Made by a program: the position numbers and the translations under genes. Of a DNA stretch of 64,000 nucleotides, positions 46,924-56,087 are shown piece by piece. Under the pieces are notes generated by a model. It was not told the DNA's origin and searched no databases. It was given only the letters and a program-made list of their open reading frames with translations. Each line of letters opens with the position of its first letter. The first letter of the stretch is position 1. This stretch comes from an uncultured Acidobacteriaceae bacterium (GTDB lineage: Bacteria > Acidobacteriota > Terriglobia > Terriglobales > Acidobacteriaceae), in the NCBI GenBank assembly GCA_903904755.1, contig CAIVDV010000019.1:1-64000 (forward strand). The letters are read 5' to 3'.

Positions 46924-47871
46924 TCAGCCCTGCTGCTCCGTCTCCCGGTACCATTCCACCGTCCGCCCCAGCCCTTCCCGGAACTCCACCACCGGCTCAT
47001 ACCCCAGCAACTCCTTCGCCAGCCCGATATCCGCCAGCGAGTGTTTGATGTCCCCATTCCGCTCCGGCCCGTAAATCACCTCGCCGGCATAGCCGGTAAT
47101 CCCCCGCAGCTCTTCCACCACGTCGTTCAGCGTAATCCGGCTCCCGGTCGCCATATTCATCACCCGCCCGGCCACCTTCTCCGCCGGCGCCTCCGCAGCC
47201 AGCAGGTTTCCCCTCACCGTATTCTCGATAAACGTGAAATCCCGGCTCTGCGACCCATCTCCGAAAATCGTCGGCGTCTCTCCCGCCATCATCCGCGTGC
47301 AGAACTTCGCCAGCACTCCCGAATAGAACGATGTCGGATCCTGGTATGGCCCGAAGACATTGAAGTACCGCAAACACACCGTCTCCAGCCCATACACCCG
47401 CCAGAACGACTGCATGTACAGCTCGCCGCTCAGCTTCGCCACCGCATACGGCGAAATCGGCGCCGGCAGCATCCCCTCATGCTTCGGCAACGTCGGGGTA
47501 TCCCCATAAGCCGAGGACGAAGCCGCGTAAACCACCCGCCGCACTCCGGCCTTCTTCGCCGCCCACAGCAACTGCACCGTCGCATCCACGCACGCCGTGT
47601 TCGTGCTGATCGGGTCTTCCACGCTCCTGGGCACACTCGGCAGCGCCGCCTCGTGGAAAATTATCTCCACCCCGGCCACCACCCGCTCGCACACCGCTGC
47701 ATCGCTCAGGTCGCCTTCCACAAACTCCATCCCTTCCAGCCCCACCAGGTTCGACCGCTTCCCGGTCGCAAAGTTGTCCACCCCGCGCACTGTCTCGCCC
47801 CGCTCCAGCAGTGCTGCCGCAATCGACCGCCCTATAAAACCCGCCGCTCCAGTCACCAGATACTTCGCCAC
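46924..47871 (-). CDS. NAD-dependent nucleotide-sugar epimerase
   Basis: 315 residues, extended short-chain dehydrogenase. NAD motif GAAGFIG at residues 8-14, the SSSAYGDTP serine block and the catalytic YAVAK. It resembles UDP-GlcNAc/UDP-glucose 4-epimerases (WbpP/GalE type). The GTG at 47871 is chosen because GGAGG lies four bases upstream and the protein then begins MAKYLVTGAAGFIG. It probably supplies a UDP-sugar for the exopolysaccharide and is divergent from the UDP-sugar dehydrogenase. Confidence 0.86.
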   Translation of the reverse strand: MAKYLVTGAAGFIGRSIAAALLERGETVRGVDNFATGKRSNLVGLEGMEFVEGDLSDAAVCERVVAGVEIIFHEAALPSVPRSVEDPISTNTACVDATVQLLWAAKKAGVRRVVYAASSSAYGDTPTLPKHEGMLPAPISPYAVAKLSGELYMQSFWRVYGLETVCLRYFNVFGPYQDPTSFYSGVLAKFCTRMMAGETPTIFGDGSQSRDFTFIENTVRGNLLAAEAPAEKVAGRVMNMATGSRITLNDVVEELRGITGYAGEVIYGPERNGDIKHSLADIGLAKELLGYEPVVEFREGLGRTVEWYRETEQQG

Positions 47872-47956
47872 AAATCCTCCCAAATCTTCCTCTCCAGAAT
47901 ATCTCCCCGCCGCCCGCCCCACCCCCACTCCCACGCTGCATTAAACTGGAAGAGCC

Positions 47957-49312
47957 ATGTCCATGCCGCAAGCAGCGCTTCCATCCGCCCTCACCGCCAA
48001 GTTCGACTCACGCTCCGCTCGCATCGGCATCATCGGCATGGGCTATGTCGGCCTGCCCCTCGCCCTCCTTTTTTCCGAACAGGGCTTCGAAGTCACCGGA
48101 TTCGACAATGACGCCGCCAAGGTCGCCACCCTCAACGCCGGCGGCTCCTACATCGTCCGCATCCTTCCGGACCAAATCCGCGCCGCCCAGACCCACGGCT
48201 TCCGCGCCACCAGCGACTACTCCGAAATCACCGCCCAGGACGCCATCATCATCTGTGTCCCCACCCCCCTCAACGAGTACCACGAGCCCGACCTCTCCTA
48301 CGTCACCGGCACCGTCGAGTCCATCGCTCCCCACACCCATGCCGGCCAGCTCATCGTCCTCGAAAGCACCACCTACCCCGGCACCACTGAAGAAGAAGTC
48401 GTCCCCCGTCTCGAAAAAGGCAACCCCCTCGGTCTTCGCATCGAGCGCGCCGGCGACACCCCAGCCACCCCCAGCCTCTACGTCGCCTTCTCCCCTGAGC
48501 GCGAAGACCCCGGCAACGACACCGTCGCCCGCCACGACATCCCCAAGGTCGTCGGCGGCTGCGGCCCCCTCGCCCTCGCCCTCGCCTCTGCCATGTACCA
48601 GTCCATCTTTCGCCGCGTCGTTCCCGTCAGCTCCCCCTCCGCTGCGGAAATGACCAAACTCCTCGAAAACATCTATCGCTGCGTCAACATCGCCCTTGTC
48701 AACGAACTCAAGCAGCTCTGCATGCGCATGGGCATCGACATCCACGAGGTCATCGACGCCGCCAAAACCAAGCCCTTCGGCTTCCAGCCCTTCTACCCCG
48801 GCCCCGGCCTCGGCGGTCACTGCATTCCCATTGACCCCTTCTACCTCTCCTGGAAGGCCAAACAGTTCGACTTCCACACCCGCTTCATCGAACTCGCCGG
48901 CGAAGTCAACTCCGCCATGCCCTACTTCGTCATCGAGCAGGTCGCCAACGGCCTCAATGACCACGCCAAGGCCATCCGCGGCTCCAAAATCCTCGTCCTC
49001 GGCCTCGCCTACAAGCGCGATATCGATGACCTTCGCGAATCACCCTCCCTCACCATCATCGAGCTCCTCCGCAACAAGGGCGCCATCGTCAGTTACAACG
49101 ACCCCTTCTTCCCCACCGTCGGCCAGGGACGTCACTACGCCCTCAACATGGCCTCCACCCCGCTCGACAACCTCGCCAGCTTCGACGCCGTCGTCATCGT
49201 CACCGACCACTCCGCCTACAACTACCAGTCCATCGTCGACCAATCCCAGCTCGTCATCGATACCCGCAACGCCACCAAGGGCATACTCAGCGACAAAATC
49301 CTGCGCTGCTAG
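47957..49312 (+). CDS. UDP-N-acetylhexosamine/UDP-glucose 6-dehydrogenase
   Basis: 451 residues, UDP-sugar dehydrogenase that oxidises C6 to a uronic acid using NAD. GIIGMGYVGLPLA is the Rossmann motif, the Lys is in FSPERED and AEMTKLLENIYR, and the catalytic Cys is in GLGGHCIPIDPFYLSW. The GGHCIPIDP block is more like the WbpA/WecC group than UDP-glucose dehydrogenase, so a UDP-GlcNAcA or related product is favoured. Together with the divergent epimerase it would supply an acidic sugar. Confidence 0.88.
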   Translation: MSMPQAALPSALTAKFDSRSARIGIIGMGYVGLPLALLFSEQGFEVTGFDNDAAKVATLNAGGSYIVRILPDQIRAAQTHGFRATSDYSEITAQDAIIICVPTPLNEYHEPDLSYVTGTVESIAPHTHAGQLIVLESTTYPGTTEEEVVPRLEKGNPLGLRIERAGDTPATPSLYVAFSPEREDPGNDTVARHDIPKVVGGCGPLALALASAMYQSIFRRVVPVSSPSAAEMTKLLENIYRCVNIALVNELKQLCMRMGIDIHEVIDAAKTKPFGFQPFYPGPGLGGHCIPIDPFYLSWKAKQFDFHTRFIELAGEVNSAMPYFVIEQVANGLNDHAKAIRGSKILVLGLAYKRDIDDLRESPSLTIIELLRNKGAIVSYNDPFFPTVGQGRHYALNMASTPLDNLASFDAVVIVTDHSAYNYQSIVDQSQLVIDTRNATKGILSDKILRC

Positions 49313-49327
49313 AGCAGAAAGCAAATC

Positions 49328-49353
49328 GGGCTTTCAGCCGATGCTGAAAGCCC
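49328..49353. terminator. Hairpin between convergent genes
   Basis: Perfect 11-base inverted repeat GGGCTTTCAGC with a CGAT loop, placed between the dehydrogenase stop and lpxD. Neither side has a strong T-run, so it may be a weak terminator or a transcript-end structure. Confidence 0.5.
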
Positions 49354-49374
49354 TCGAAAAACCCTGATATTCCC

Positions 49375-50391
49375 CTACTCCCTGCCCCGCCGGCTCAGTT
49401 TGCCCAGCGTCGCCAGCTCTCGCAGATACTCCTTGATCGGCTTGGCCGGCGTTCCCCACAGCACCGTCCCCCGCCGGTTCTCCGTCTTGCCGCTCAGCAC
49501 ACCCGCCTGCCCGCCCAGAATCACCCCGGGGCCAATATGCGCATGGTCTCCCACGCCCACCTGACCCGCCAGCACAGCCCCCTTGCCCACCGTCGATGAC
49601 CCCGAAATCCCCGTCTGCGAAACGATAATCACGTCCTCGCCAATCTCGCAGTTGTGCCCCACATGCACCAGGTTGTCAAACTTCGCACCCCGCTTTACCC
49701 GCGTCTCAGCCAGTGCCCCCCGGTCAATCGTCGTGTTCGCGCCAATCTCAACATCGTCTTCCAGCACCAGCCGCCCCTGCTGCGGAAACTGCACATACCG
49801 CCCCGTCTCCGCATCCCGCACGTACCCAAAGCCGTCAGCCCCCAGCACAGCGCCCGCGTGTATCACCACCCGCTGGCCCAGCTCCACTCCGCTGTACAGC
49901 ACCGCCCGCGGATAGACATGGCTCCACGCCCCAATCTTCACCCCATCGCCAATCACCGCGCCTGCATCCACGCGCACATGGTCTCCCAGCACCGCTCCGT
50001 GGCCAACCACGGCGCACGGTCCCACCGTCACGCATCCGCCCAGCACCGCATCCTTCGCCACCACCGCTGCAGGATGCACCCCGGTCGAGCGAAACTCCGG
50101 CCGCAGCAACTCCGCAGCCCGCGCAAACCACAGCCGAGGCTGCTTCGCCCCCACAACCGTCATCCGCGTACCGTCCGGCACAGCAGTCCCCAGCGGCACT
50201 ACTGCCGCGGCTGCCCAGCTTCCCAAAGCCTCTTCTACTGACTTTGAGTTCTCGGCAAATACCAAATCCAGCGCCGTCGCAGCAGCGCACCCATCCACGC
50301 TGGCCACGTTCGTCTCTCCGCTGCCATGCAGCAACTCCCCGCCCAGGTGATCCAGCAGGTCCCCGACCGTCTTCACCGCCTCTTCCGACAT
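49375..50391 (-). CDS. lpxD: UDP-3-O-acylglucosamine N-acyltransferase
   Basis: 338 residues, third acyl step of lipid A synthesis. A small N-terminal uridine-binding domain precedes a left-handed beta helix made of hexapeptide repeats ([16 protein letters not shown] onward). Catalytic His in [16 protein letters not shown]. The ATG at 50391 has GGTGGAG upstream. It lies 29 bases after the lpxL-like gene in an lpx pair apart from the usual bamA-lpxD-fabZ-lpxA order. Confidence 0.93.
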   Translation of the reverse strand: MSEEAVKTVGDLLDHLGGELLHGSGETNVASVDGCAAATALDLVFAENSKSVEEALGSWAAAAVVPLGTAVPDGTRMTVVGAKQPRLWFARAAELLRPEFRSTGVHPAAVVAKDAVLGGCVTVGPCAVVGHGAVLGDHVRVDAGAVIGDGVKIGAWSHVYPRAVLYSGVELGQRVVIHAGAVLGADGFGYVRDAETGRYVQFPQQGRLVLEDDVEIGANTTIDRGALAETRVKRGAKFDNLVHVGHNCEIGEDVIIVSQTGISGSSTVGKGAVLAGQVGVGDHAHIGPGVILGGQAGVLSGKTENRRGTVLWGTPAKPIKEYLRELATLGKLSRRGRE

Positions 50392-50420
50392 AACTCCACC
50401 TCGTTCCGCGCCAACCGGCA

Positions 50421-51320
50421 CTAGTACAGGGGCTCTTCCCCCGCCGGCCGCGTCTTCCACCGCCGGTGAATCCACAACCACTGCTCCGGATACCGCCGTA
50501 CCCACTGTTCCATCTCGCTTGCGCACGCAGCCGTCAAAGCCACCGCATCCGTGTCGGCATCTCCGCTCCGCTCAATCCCGATCTCCGGCCCAAAGCGAAG
50601 CACATACCGCCCCTCGCCGGCCTCCCACACCATAAACCCCGGAATCACCGCAGCACCCGTCTTCAGTGCCACCCGTGCCAATCCCTGCGCGGTGCACGCC
50701 TGCATCCCAAAATACTCCACAAACACGCCCTGCGGCGGGGTCATGTTCGTATCCATCAAGATGCCTACCGTCTCGCCCTGCCGCATCGCCGTAATCAAAC
50801 CGCGCGCAAAGTCGTCCTTGTGCAGCACCTTGTTTCCATACCGGCAGCGAATATCATTCACAAACTTGTCCAGCGTCCGGTTATCCAGCCGCCGAATCAC
50901 CATCCCCATCGGATAGCCCATCATCGAGTGGTAATAGCTGGAAAGCTCCCACGTGCCCAGATGCCCGGTCATCACCAGAACACCCTTCCCCGCTTCCTTG
51001 GCCTTCTCGTAGTGCTCCAGCCCCTCGCACCGTATCCAGTTGCGGGTATTCTCCGGCGTATACCGTTCCATCCGGGCAAATTCAGCCAACTGCCAGCCCA
51101 GGCTCCGGTAAACTCCCTTCAGAATCTCTTCCCGCCGCTCCGCACTCAGCTCCGGCATCGCCATTGCCAGATTTCGCTGGCCCACGCGCCTCAACCGCCC
51201 CAGCGCCCGGTAAGCCAACGCGCCAATTCCGGCACCCAGTCCGCGCGCTATCGGTCGGGGCAACCACCCCTGGCCCCGCGCCAACAGCCAAACCAGCCAG
51301 AATTCCAGTCTTTCCCGCAT
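50421..51320 (-). CDS. LpxL/HtrB-type lipid A acyltransferase
   Basis: 299 residues from the ATG at 51320 (a TTG at 51341 is also in frame, neither with a good binding site). N-terminal hydrophobic anchor, then the HX4E catalytic motif in [18 protein letters not shown], and [20 protein letters not shown]. It adds a secondary acyl chain to lipid A at the inner membrane. The pairing with lpxD supports the lipid A role over a general lysophospholipid acyltransferase. Confidence 0.85.
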   Translation of the reverse strand: MRERLEFWLVWLLARGQGWLPRPIARGLGAGIGALAYRALGRLRRVGQRNLAMAMPELSAERREEILKGVYRSLGWQLAEFARMERYTPENTRNWIRCEGLEHYEKAKEAGKGVLVMTGHLGTWELSSYYHSMMGYPMGMVIRRLDNRTLDKFVNDIRCRYGNKVLHKDDFARGLITAMRQGETVGILMDTNMTPPQGVFVEYFGMQACTAQGLARVALKTGAAVIPGFMVWEAGEGRYVLRFGPEIGIERSGDADTDAVALTAACASEMEQWVRRYPEQWLWIHRRWKTRPAGEEPLY

Positions 51321-51399
51321 CCGTGCCCAGTCCACTACCAACCAAATCAGTGTATCCGGTCAAAGCGGCACAACGCGCTCCCGCCCACACCCCCGAACT

Positions 51400-51439
51400 A
51401 AAACAAAAAGCGGGAAGCCACCTTGCCTGGCTCCCCGCT
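51400..51439 (-). terminator. Intrinsic terminator after the SYLF gene
   Basis: On the minus strand, a stem AGCGGG/CCCGCT extended by GCCA/TGGC is followed by TTTTTGTTTT. It lies 22 bases after the stop of the SYLF gene. Confidence 0.72.
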
Positions 51440-51461
51440 CTCTTCCACTTGCTCAACCCCG

Positions 51462-52163
51462 CTACTTGCTGTCTTTCGCACTCACAAAGGCATGTGCCAC
51501 CGCTCGGACAAACCCCTCAGCCCCGCTCGGCACCGGCACATCGCCCTTCAGAATCGTCCTGAAGCTCAGCGCCTGCCCGTAATACAGCCGCGTATCCTCA
51601 ACATTCTGGCTCACGCTCGTCCCATCCAGGTTGATCCCCGCAAACAGACCCTTCGTCCGCGAGTACGAAAGCAGCTCCGCACTCAGCTTCCAATCCGTCG
51701 AGGCCTGCGAGTCCCGCCCAATCGGCCCTGCCGCGGCGGAAACATTCCCGCCAATCTTGAACTTGCTCTTCAGCAAATCCTGGAAGCCGCGGTCATTCAC
51801 CGCCACCAGAATCAAATCCGTCGACTGGCCGCCAATCTGGAAGCCAAACGATCCACCCGCCATGCGAATGAACACCGGCGCGCTCCAGCCATGGCCCGTC
51901 CGGCAGGTAACCACGCCCTGCCCATATTGCCCGCCTACCACAAAGGCACCCTTCTTCATGCCGGGCACCACCGCGATGCACGAGGCCATCTGCATGATTC
52001 CATTCGGAATCACGCTGTCCTTCACATTCACAAGCTCATCCAGGACCACCTTCGCCGCATCCATCCGCTCCTGCAAATCCTCATGCGACGATGCGCAAAA
52101 CGCCGTACCCGGAAACAATCCGCCAAAAAGCAGGCACAAAATCAGGGGAAAAATCTTCTTCAT
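51462..52163 (-). CDS. Exported SYLF-domain lipid-binding protein
   Basis: 233 residues. Signal peptide (MKKIFPLILCLLFGGLFPGT, cleaved near AFCAS) and then the SYLF/DUF500 (Ysc84-related) fold. The blocks CIAVVPGMKKGAFVVGGQYGQG, GGSFGFQIGGQSTDLI and SYSRTKGLFAGINLDGT are typical. SYLF proteins bind phosphoinositide-type lipids in eukaryotes; the bacterial role is unclear. It is probably periplasmic or membrane-attached and is transcribed alone (terminator below, 500-base gap above). Confidence 0.85.
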   Translation of the reverse strand: MKKIFPLILCLLFGGLFPGTAFCASSHEDLQERMDAAKVVLDELVNVKDSVIPNGIMQMASCIAVVPGMKKGAFVVGGQYGQGVVTCRTGHGWSAPVFIRMAGGSFGFQIGGQSTDLILVAVNDRGFQDLLKSKFKIGGNVSAAAGPIGRDSQASTDWKLSAELLSYSRTKGLFAGINLDGTSVSQNVEDTRLYYGQALSFRTILKGDVPVPSGAEGFVRAVAHAFVSAKDSK

Positions 52164-52688
52164 TCCAAACTCCTTTTCTGTTGGACGCTTTCAGAACTCC
52201 CTCGTCATACAAGGTCTCTGAATCTTCCGGCCAACATCCCTAACCTACGTCATTCCCCCGCCGGTTGAGAGACCCCTCACAACCCTTTCCAGCAGCCACG
52301 TTCCAAACCAATTACCCCCGCCCGGCCGCAGGCAAACCACGTCTTCATCTTCCTTCTATGCCAAACCCACCCTCGGCAACCGCTAATGTATACACATAGA
52401 TGAAACTCAAAAAAAGAGGATTTCCCTGGAACCATGTCAGAGACATGAAGCCAGGGAAATCCTTTCCCCAGATCTGCGTTGTTAATGAAATCATTTTCAA
52501 TCGTGTCCAATTTTCCTACAAGGTAACGAAAGAACACTGAATGAAAGTAACCATCCCTCGTTATAAGTTAGTTACCTCTCCCCATCGGCATCACACCCCG
52601 CTGGAGTCCAATCTCCACCGCGCTATACAAGCTCATCTTTTTCGTATAGACAAATAATTGGCATTGATGTTACGACAGAATCAAAATC
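52164..52688. other. Gene-poor region with a strong hairpin
   Basis: About 525 bases with no convincing gene. It holds the hairpin described at 52409-52462 and must hold the SYLF promoter. An 86-codon open frame at 52277-52537 has no family resemblance and runs through the hairpin, so I do not call it. Confidence 0.5.
52409..52462 (-). terminator. Strong two-part hairpin terminator
   Basis: A perfect 12-base outer stem (GGATTTCCCTGG and its complement), a symmetrical 3x3 internal loop, and a perfect six-base inner stem CATGTC/GACATG with a three-base loop. On the minus strand it is followed by CTCTTTTTTTG. It fits the terminator of a transcript from the LuxR-type gene 230 bases upstream, or of an unannotated small RNA. 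Confidence 0.72.
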
Positions 52689-53348
52689 CTACCGCGAAAC
52701 ACCACCCGGCTGGAAGTTCTTGCTGTTCGCAACCGAGAGTGCCACTCTGTTTTCCACCCCGGACTTCCGCATCAGGCTCGATACATACGCCTTCACCGTC
52801 CGCTCTTCAATCCCCAGAGAAGCGGCAATCTCCCGGTTGGAGTACGCCTGCATAATCAGTGCCATCACCTGCGCCTCGCGGCGGCTCAGCTCCTTCTGCG
52901 CCCCCGGAATGCTGGTGGGATGCGCATCCATCAAGCGATCCACAAGCAGCGACAGCAGCTTCCGCGGAGCCCATATCGAGCCCTGCAGCACCACATCAAC
53001 CGCCTGACGAACCAGAAAAGGCCCGGATTGATGGTCCAGATACGCACGGGCACCCGCCAAAATAGCACGCATCACAATCTCGTCGTCTCCGCCCTCACCC
53101 AGCAGCACAAACCGAACATCCGGCCGATGCTGCCGCACCGACGTCAGAATCTCCAGCCATCCCTTGTTCTCTGTGATGTCCAGAATCAGAACCTGTACCC
53201 CCCGCTCCTTCAGCAGCACCGCAATGCTGCCGTGCATGGGAATCACCGAGTGGTGATCGTCAAACACGCTCATCATCCCGGCCAGCCGCAGCGGTTCGCT
53301 GGAAACAATCCCGACCCGCGTCTGGGACACAATTTCGTCTGTTGCCAT
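52689..53348 (-). CDS. LuxR-type regulator with degenerate receiver
   Basis: 219 residues from the ATG at 53348. An N-terminal receiver-like domain (residues 10-128) and a C-terminal LuxR/NarL helix-turn-helix (LSRREAQVMALIMQAYSNRE, then IAASLGIEERTVKAYVSSLM). Asp57 in LILDIT sits at the phospho-acceptor place. The acidic pair of active receivers is replaced by Ser16-Ser17-Glu18 and the conserved Lys near residue 105 is absent (YLDHQ). Classic phosphorylation is therefore doubtful. No sensor kinase is nearby. Target genes unknown. Confidence 0.82.
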   Translation of the reverse strand: MATDEIVSQTRVGIVSSEPLRLAGMMSVFDDHHSVIPMHGSIAVLLKERGVQVLILDITENKGWLEILTSVRQHRPDVRFVLLGEGGDDEIVMRAILAGARAYLDHQSGPFLVRQAVDVVLQGSIWAPRKLLSLLVDRLMDAHPTSIPGAQKELSRREAQVMALIMQAYSNREIAASLGIEERTVKAYVSSLMRKSGVENRVALSVANSKNFQPGGVSR

Positions 53349-53462
53349 CGGCCCTGCCTTTCCATCCCGGAAGACGACGAAAGACCTCAAAGGGTAAATT
53401 CCTGCAACATTCCGCCTGAAGACCGGCGGGCGTGCATTCGATAATCGTTAGTTCTGAATCGG

Positions 53463-53491
53463 ATAGTATCGTGTTCATTTGGCTGTAACAA
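53463..53491 (-). promoter_or_regulatory. Candidate promoter of the LuxR-type gene
   Basis: On the minus strand TTGTTA, a 17-base spacer and TACTAT. Each box matches four of six sigma-70 positions. It would give a leader of about 108 bases. Confidence 0.38.
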
Positions 53492-53639
53492 CTCCACTCT
53501 CCGCCGTGATTCACATCACCCGACATCGACAGCAGGTTTCCGCGCAGTCAACCTCCTTGCATTTCACAAATCCCTATTGCCCCCCCTCGACCAGGCTTCC
53601 CTCGCACCAGGTTCTGTATCCTCTTCACTCGCGGAAAGA

Positions 53640-53668
53640 TTGACAACCAGACAAACTCTCTCTAGCAT
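53640..53668 (+). promoter_or_regulatory. Candidate promoter of the HU gene
   Basis: A perfect TTGACA, a 17-base spacer and TAGCAT (four of six), ending 59 bases before the GTG start of the HU-like gene. Confidence 0.6.
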
Positions 53669-53727
53669 CCTGCCATGGGCTCTTAGGTCAACCGGCCCTG
53701 CATCTACTTCCTCGTGAGGCCAACAGC

Positions 53728-54003
53728 GTGATAAAGCAGGACATCGTCCACCAGGTGATTGAGCGGACTGGCTTACCCCGCACCAAGGCGGAAGCCGCCG
53801 TTGACTCCGTCTTTGAGGGCCTCAAGCAGGCTCTGGCTGCGGGTGACCGCATCGAACTTCGTGGCTTCGGCGTCTTCAGCGTTCGTCCACGCAAGACTGG
53901 AATTGGCAGAAACCCCCGCACCGGGACCGAGGTTTCCATCACCCCAGGCAAAGCGGTCCGTTTCAAGCCCGGCAAAGAGCTCCACGTCATTGCTGATAAA
54001 TAG
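53728..54003 (+). CDS. HU/IHF family DNA-binding protein
   Basis: 91 residues, a full HU/IHF fold: helical dimer part (DIVHQVIERTGLPRTKAEAA), then RIELRGFGVFSVRPRKTGIG and the arm GRNPRTGTEVSITPGKAVRF with the DNA-inserting proline (RNPRTG). It bends DNA as a dimer and compacts the nucleoid. GTG start with GAGG eight bases upstream. It could be HU or an IHF-type subunit; sequence alone does not settle this. Confidence 0.92.
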   Translation: MIKQDIVHQVIERTGLPRTKAEAAVDSVFEGLKQALAAGDRIELRGFGVFSVRPRKTGIGRNPRTGTEVSITPGKAVRFKPGKELHVIADK

Positions 54004-54052
54004 CCCACGCTACCCCGCCAGCCCTGCCGATTCTCGTTGAGGACCATCAATC

Positions 54053-55048
54053 TTGACCCATGCTGCTCAGGCTGTTGAAGGTTCCACCGCCTCTGCGGTG
54101 TCCGCACCACCGCACCCGGCAGCGGTAAAAATCCACCCCGTTCGCCTGCGAATGCCGCTGATCCTCTTCGCCATCAGCATCCTCACCACCCTCGCCATCG
54201 GCGCCCGGTTCATGGAAAACTTCCGCCTCGGCCTTCCCACCCTGGCCGCTGACAGCGACCTCTGGCCCTGGCCCTGGCTCTTCCATCACCCCGAAAAATT
54301 CCTCGCCGGCTGGCCCTTCTCCGTCGCTCTGCTCAGCATTCTGCTCGCACACGAGTTCGGCCACTACATCGCATGCCGCATCCACGGCATCCCCACCACG
54401 CTGCCCCTCCTGCTTCCCGCCCCAACACTCAGCGGAACCGCCGGCGCTGTCATCCTCATCCGTGGCCGCATCCCCAACCGCCACGCCCTCATCGATGTCG
54501 GCATCTGGGGCCCTATCGCCGGATATCTCGCTTCAGTGCCCGCCATTCTCCTCGGTTTGTGGCTTTCCCGGCCTCTCGGGGTGGACTCGCCGCCTCCGCT
54601 CGTCAGCTTTGGCCAACCCGCCACCTTCCGCCTCGCGCATGGCCTGCTCTCCCTCTTCCACCCCGGCATCCCCCAGTTCACCTCGGGCGTCATTCACCCC
54701 ATTCTCATCGCCGGATGGGTCGGCCTCTTCATCACCGCGCTCAACCTCATCCCCGCAGGCCAACTTGACGGTGGCCACGTCTTCTACTCCCTGTGGCCGC
54801 GCGCGCACCGGCCCGTCACCTACACCATGGCAGGCCTGCTTATCCTCTGCGGTGTCTTCTATTGGATCGGATGGCTCTTCTGGGGCATCCTGATGCTGCT
54901 GCCCGCCATGCGCCACCCGCGCGTCGCCATCGATCGCCCATTGGGCGCTGGACGCGCCCTGCTCGCCATCACTGCTCTCCTGCTGCTGGCGCTCACCTTC
55001 ACCGTCGAGCCGTTCCTCGGCAGTTCCCTGCTGCACTACGTCCGCTAA
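54053..55048 (+). CDS. Site-2 protease family (M50) membrane protease
   Basis: 331 residues with six or seven helices. The zinc motif HEFGH (His100, Glu101, His104) lies inside a membrane helix and the second metal motif is AGQLDGGHVF, both typical of M50 site-2 proteases. It would cut membrane proteins within the bilayer, for example an anti-sigma factor. Start TTG at 54053, with GAGG upstream; a later ATG at residue 34 is possible. It follows the HU gene after 49 bases. No PDZ domain is seen. Confidence 0.85.
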   Translation: MTHAAQAVEGSTASAVSAPPHPAAVKIHPVRLRMPLILFAISILTTLAIGARFMENFRLGLPTLAADSDLWPWPWLFHHPEKFLAGWPFSVALLSILLAHEFGHYIACRIHGIPTTLPLLLPAPTLSGTAGAVILIRGRIPNRHALIDVGIWGPIAGYLASVPAILLGLWLSRPLGVDSPPPLVSFGQPATFRLAHGLLSLFHPGIPQFTSGVIHPILIAGWVGLFITALNLIPAGQLDGGHVFYSLWPRAHRPVTYTMAGLLILCGVFYWIGWLFWGILMLLPAMRHPRVAIDRPLGAGRALLAITALLLLALTFTVEPFLGSSLLHYVR

Positions 55049-55062
55049 GCTTTCCAGCCGCT

Positions 55063-55956
55063 CTACTGCGCCAGTTCCACCCCGCTGGCCTTCACGGGCT
55101 TGCCCGGCGCCAGTGGCTTGTCCTTGGTGGCAACAGCGCGCAGGCTCGCAGTCTTGCCCAGCGCCACCTTCATCAGCTCCCCATGGCCGTTGAACCGCAG
55201 CTCCCAGCTCCGCCGGTCGGTGGCTGTATCGGCGCTTTCAATCGCTACCAACGCCCCCGCCTTCCGGTAGGAAACATGGATATGCGTGGCTCCAGGCATC
55301 GGGAACGTCTCCTGCTCCGGCCCCACATCCAGCAGCGCCGCCCGCACGTGCCCGCTCGCCAGCGCCGCATAGCACAGCCCCAGCTGCATCCAGTCCGGGC
55401 TCAACCCGCTGCCTTCCTCCCTCACAATCGCGTTGAAGTCATGGATCGTCAGCGCATTGGCTCCCGTCGGCGTAAACAGCGTCCAGCCCCGCCGGCTCAC
55501 CGGAATCACGCGCACGTGCCCCGTACCGCGCGGAACCACGGCTGCAAACAGACTCACGTCCCCCGGTCCAGCCTTCCGGCTGTACTCCAGCACAATGTGA
55601 TTCGGGAAAGCCGGGCACACCGCCTGTTCGTAACCCCAGCCATCTGCGCCCGCGCTGTATCCCAGCCCGGCCAGGCGCGCTCTGCGTTCAATTTCGTTTT
55701 CGCTGGCTTCAATCAACTCGTGGTCAAACGCTTTGATCTTGTCCTGCGGCAGAAACTCCAGCTCCGTGGCATGGTTGCTGCCCGTCGCGTCCAGCGGAAA
55801 CGGGCTCCGTACCGGCTTCGGATGCAACGTGCGTACCTTGAATCCCCGGACCTGCGGCGTCCCCGTCTCCGGCGCAGCATTCTCCTGCGCACGGCCCCGT
55901 ACGCTGCTGCAGGCCACAACAAGCACTATCGCCAACACTACTCGAAATCTCGTCAT
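55063..55956 (-). CDS. Exported protein of unknown function
   Basis: 297 residues; family not recognised. A signal peptide (MTRFRVVLAIVLVVACSSVR, cleaved near AQE) is followed by a soluble, mostly beta-like domain with LPQDKIKAFDHELIEASENE, NHIVLEYSRKAGPGDVSLFA and VIPVSRRGWTLFTPTGANAL. No catalytic motif stands out. The ATG at 55956 is preferred over the GTG one codon earlier. It is convergent with the site-2 protease gene, 14 bases apart, with no terminator between. Confidence 0.68.
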   Translation of the reverse strand: MTRFRVVLAIVLVVACSSVRGRAQENAAPETGTPQVRGFKVRTLHPKPVRSPFPLDATGSNHATELEFLPQDKIKAFDHELIEASENEIERRARLAGLGYSAGADGWGYEQAVCPAFPNHIVLEYSRKAGPGDVSLFAAVVPRGTGHVRVIPVSRRGWTLFTPTGANALTIHDFNAIVREEGSGLSPDWMQLGLCYAALASGHVRAALLDVGPEQETFPMPGATHIHVSYRKAGALVAIESADTATDRRSWELRFNGHGELMKVALGKTASLRAVATKDKPLAPGKPVKASGVELAQ

Positions 55957-56008
55957 CACAGCTCAACTTTATCATTCAGCCAATCAGCGCTGCCCACAGA
56001 AAACAAAT

Positions 56009-56034
56009 CGGGGCACCCCATTCGAGGTGCCCCG
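56009..56034 (-). terminator. Hairpin terminator after the TPR-like gene
   Basis: Perfect nine-base stem CGGGGCACC with an eight-base loop, followed on the minus strand by ATTTGTTTT. Two further short hairpins (56064-56079 and 56081-56095) lie between it and the stop codon at 56088. Confidence 0.55.
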
Positions 56035-56087
56035 CTTGATCTGCCTGTTTGCTTTCCGGCATTCAGCCCCGTGGGGCTGACCCACCC

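Larger units (their letters stand above)
53349..53727. other. Divergent promoter region, LuxR-type/HU genes
   Basis: About 380 bases between two divergent genes. It contains a candidate promoter in each direction, described separately, and an AT-rich patch at 53440-53500. No small gene is seen. Confidence 0.55.

Noticed and set aside
52277-52537. 86-codon open frame
   Set aside because: No family likeness, and it crosses a perfect hairpin terminator.
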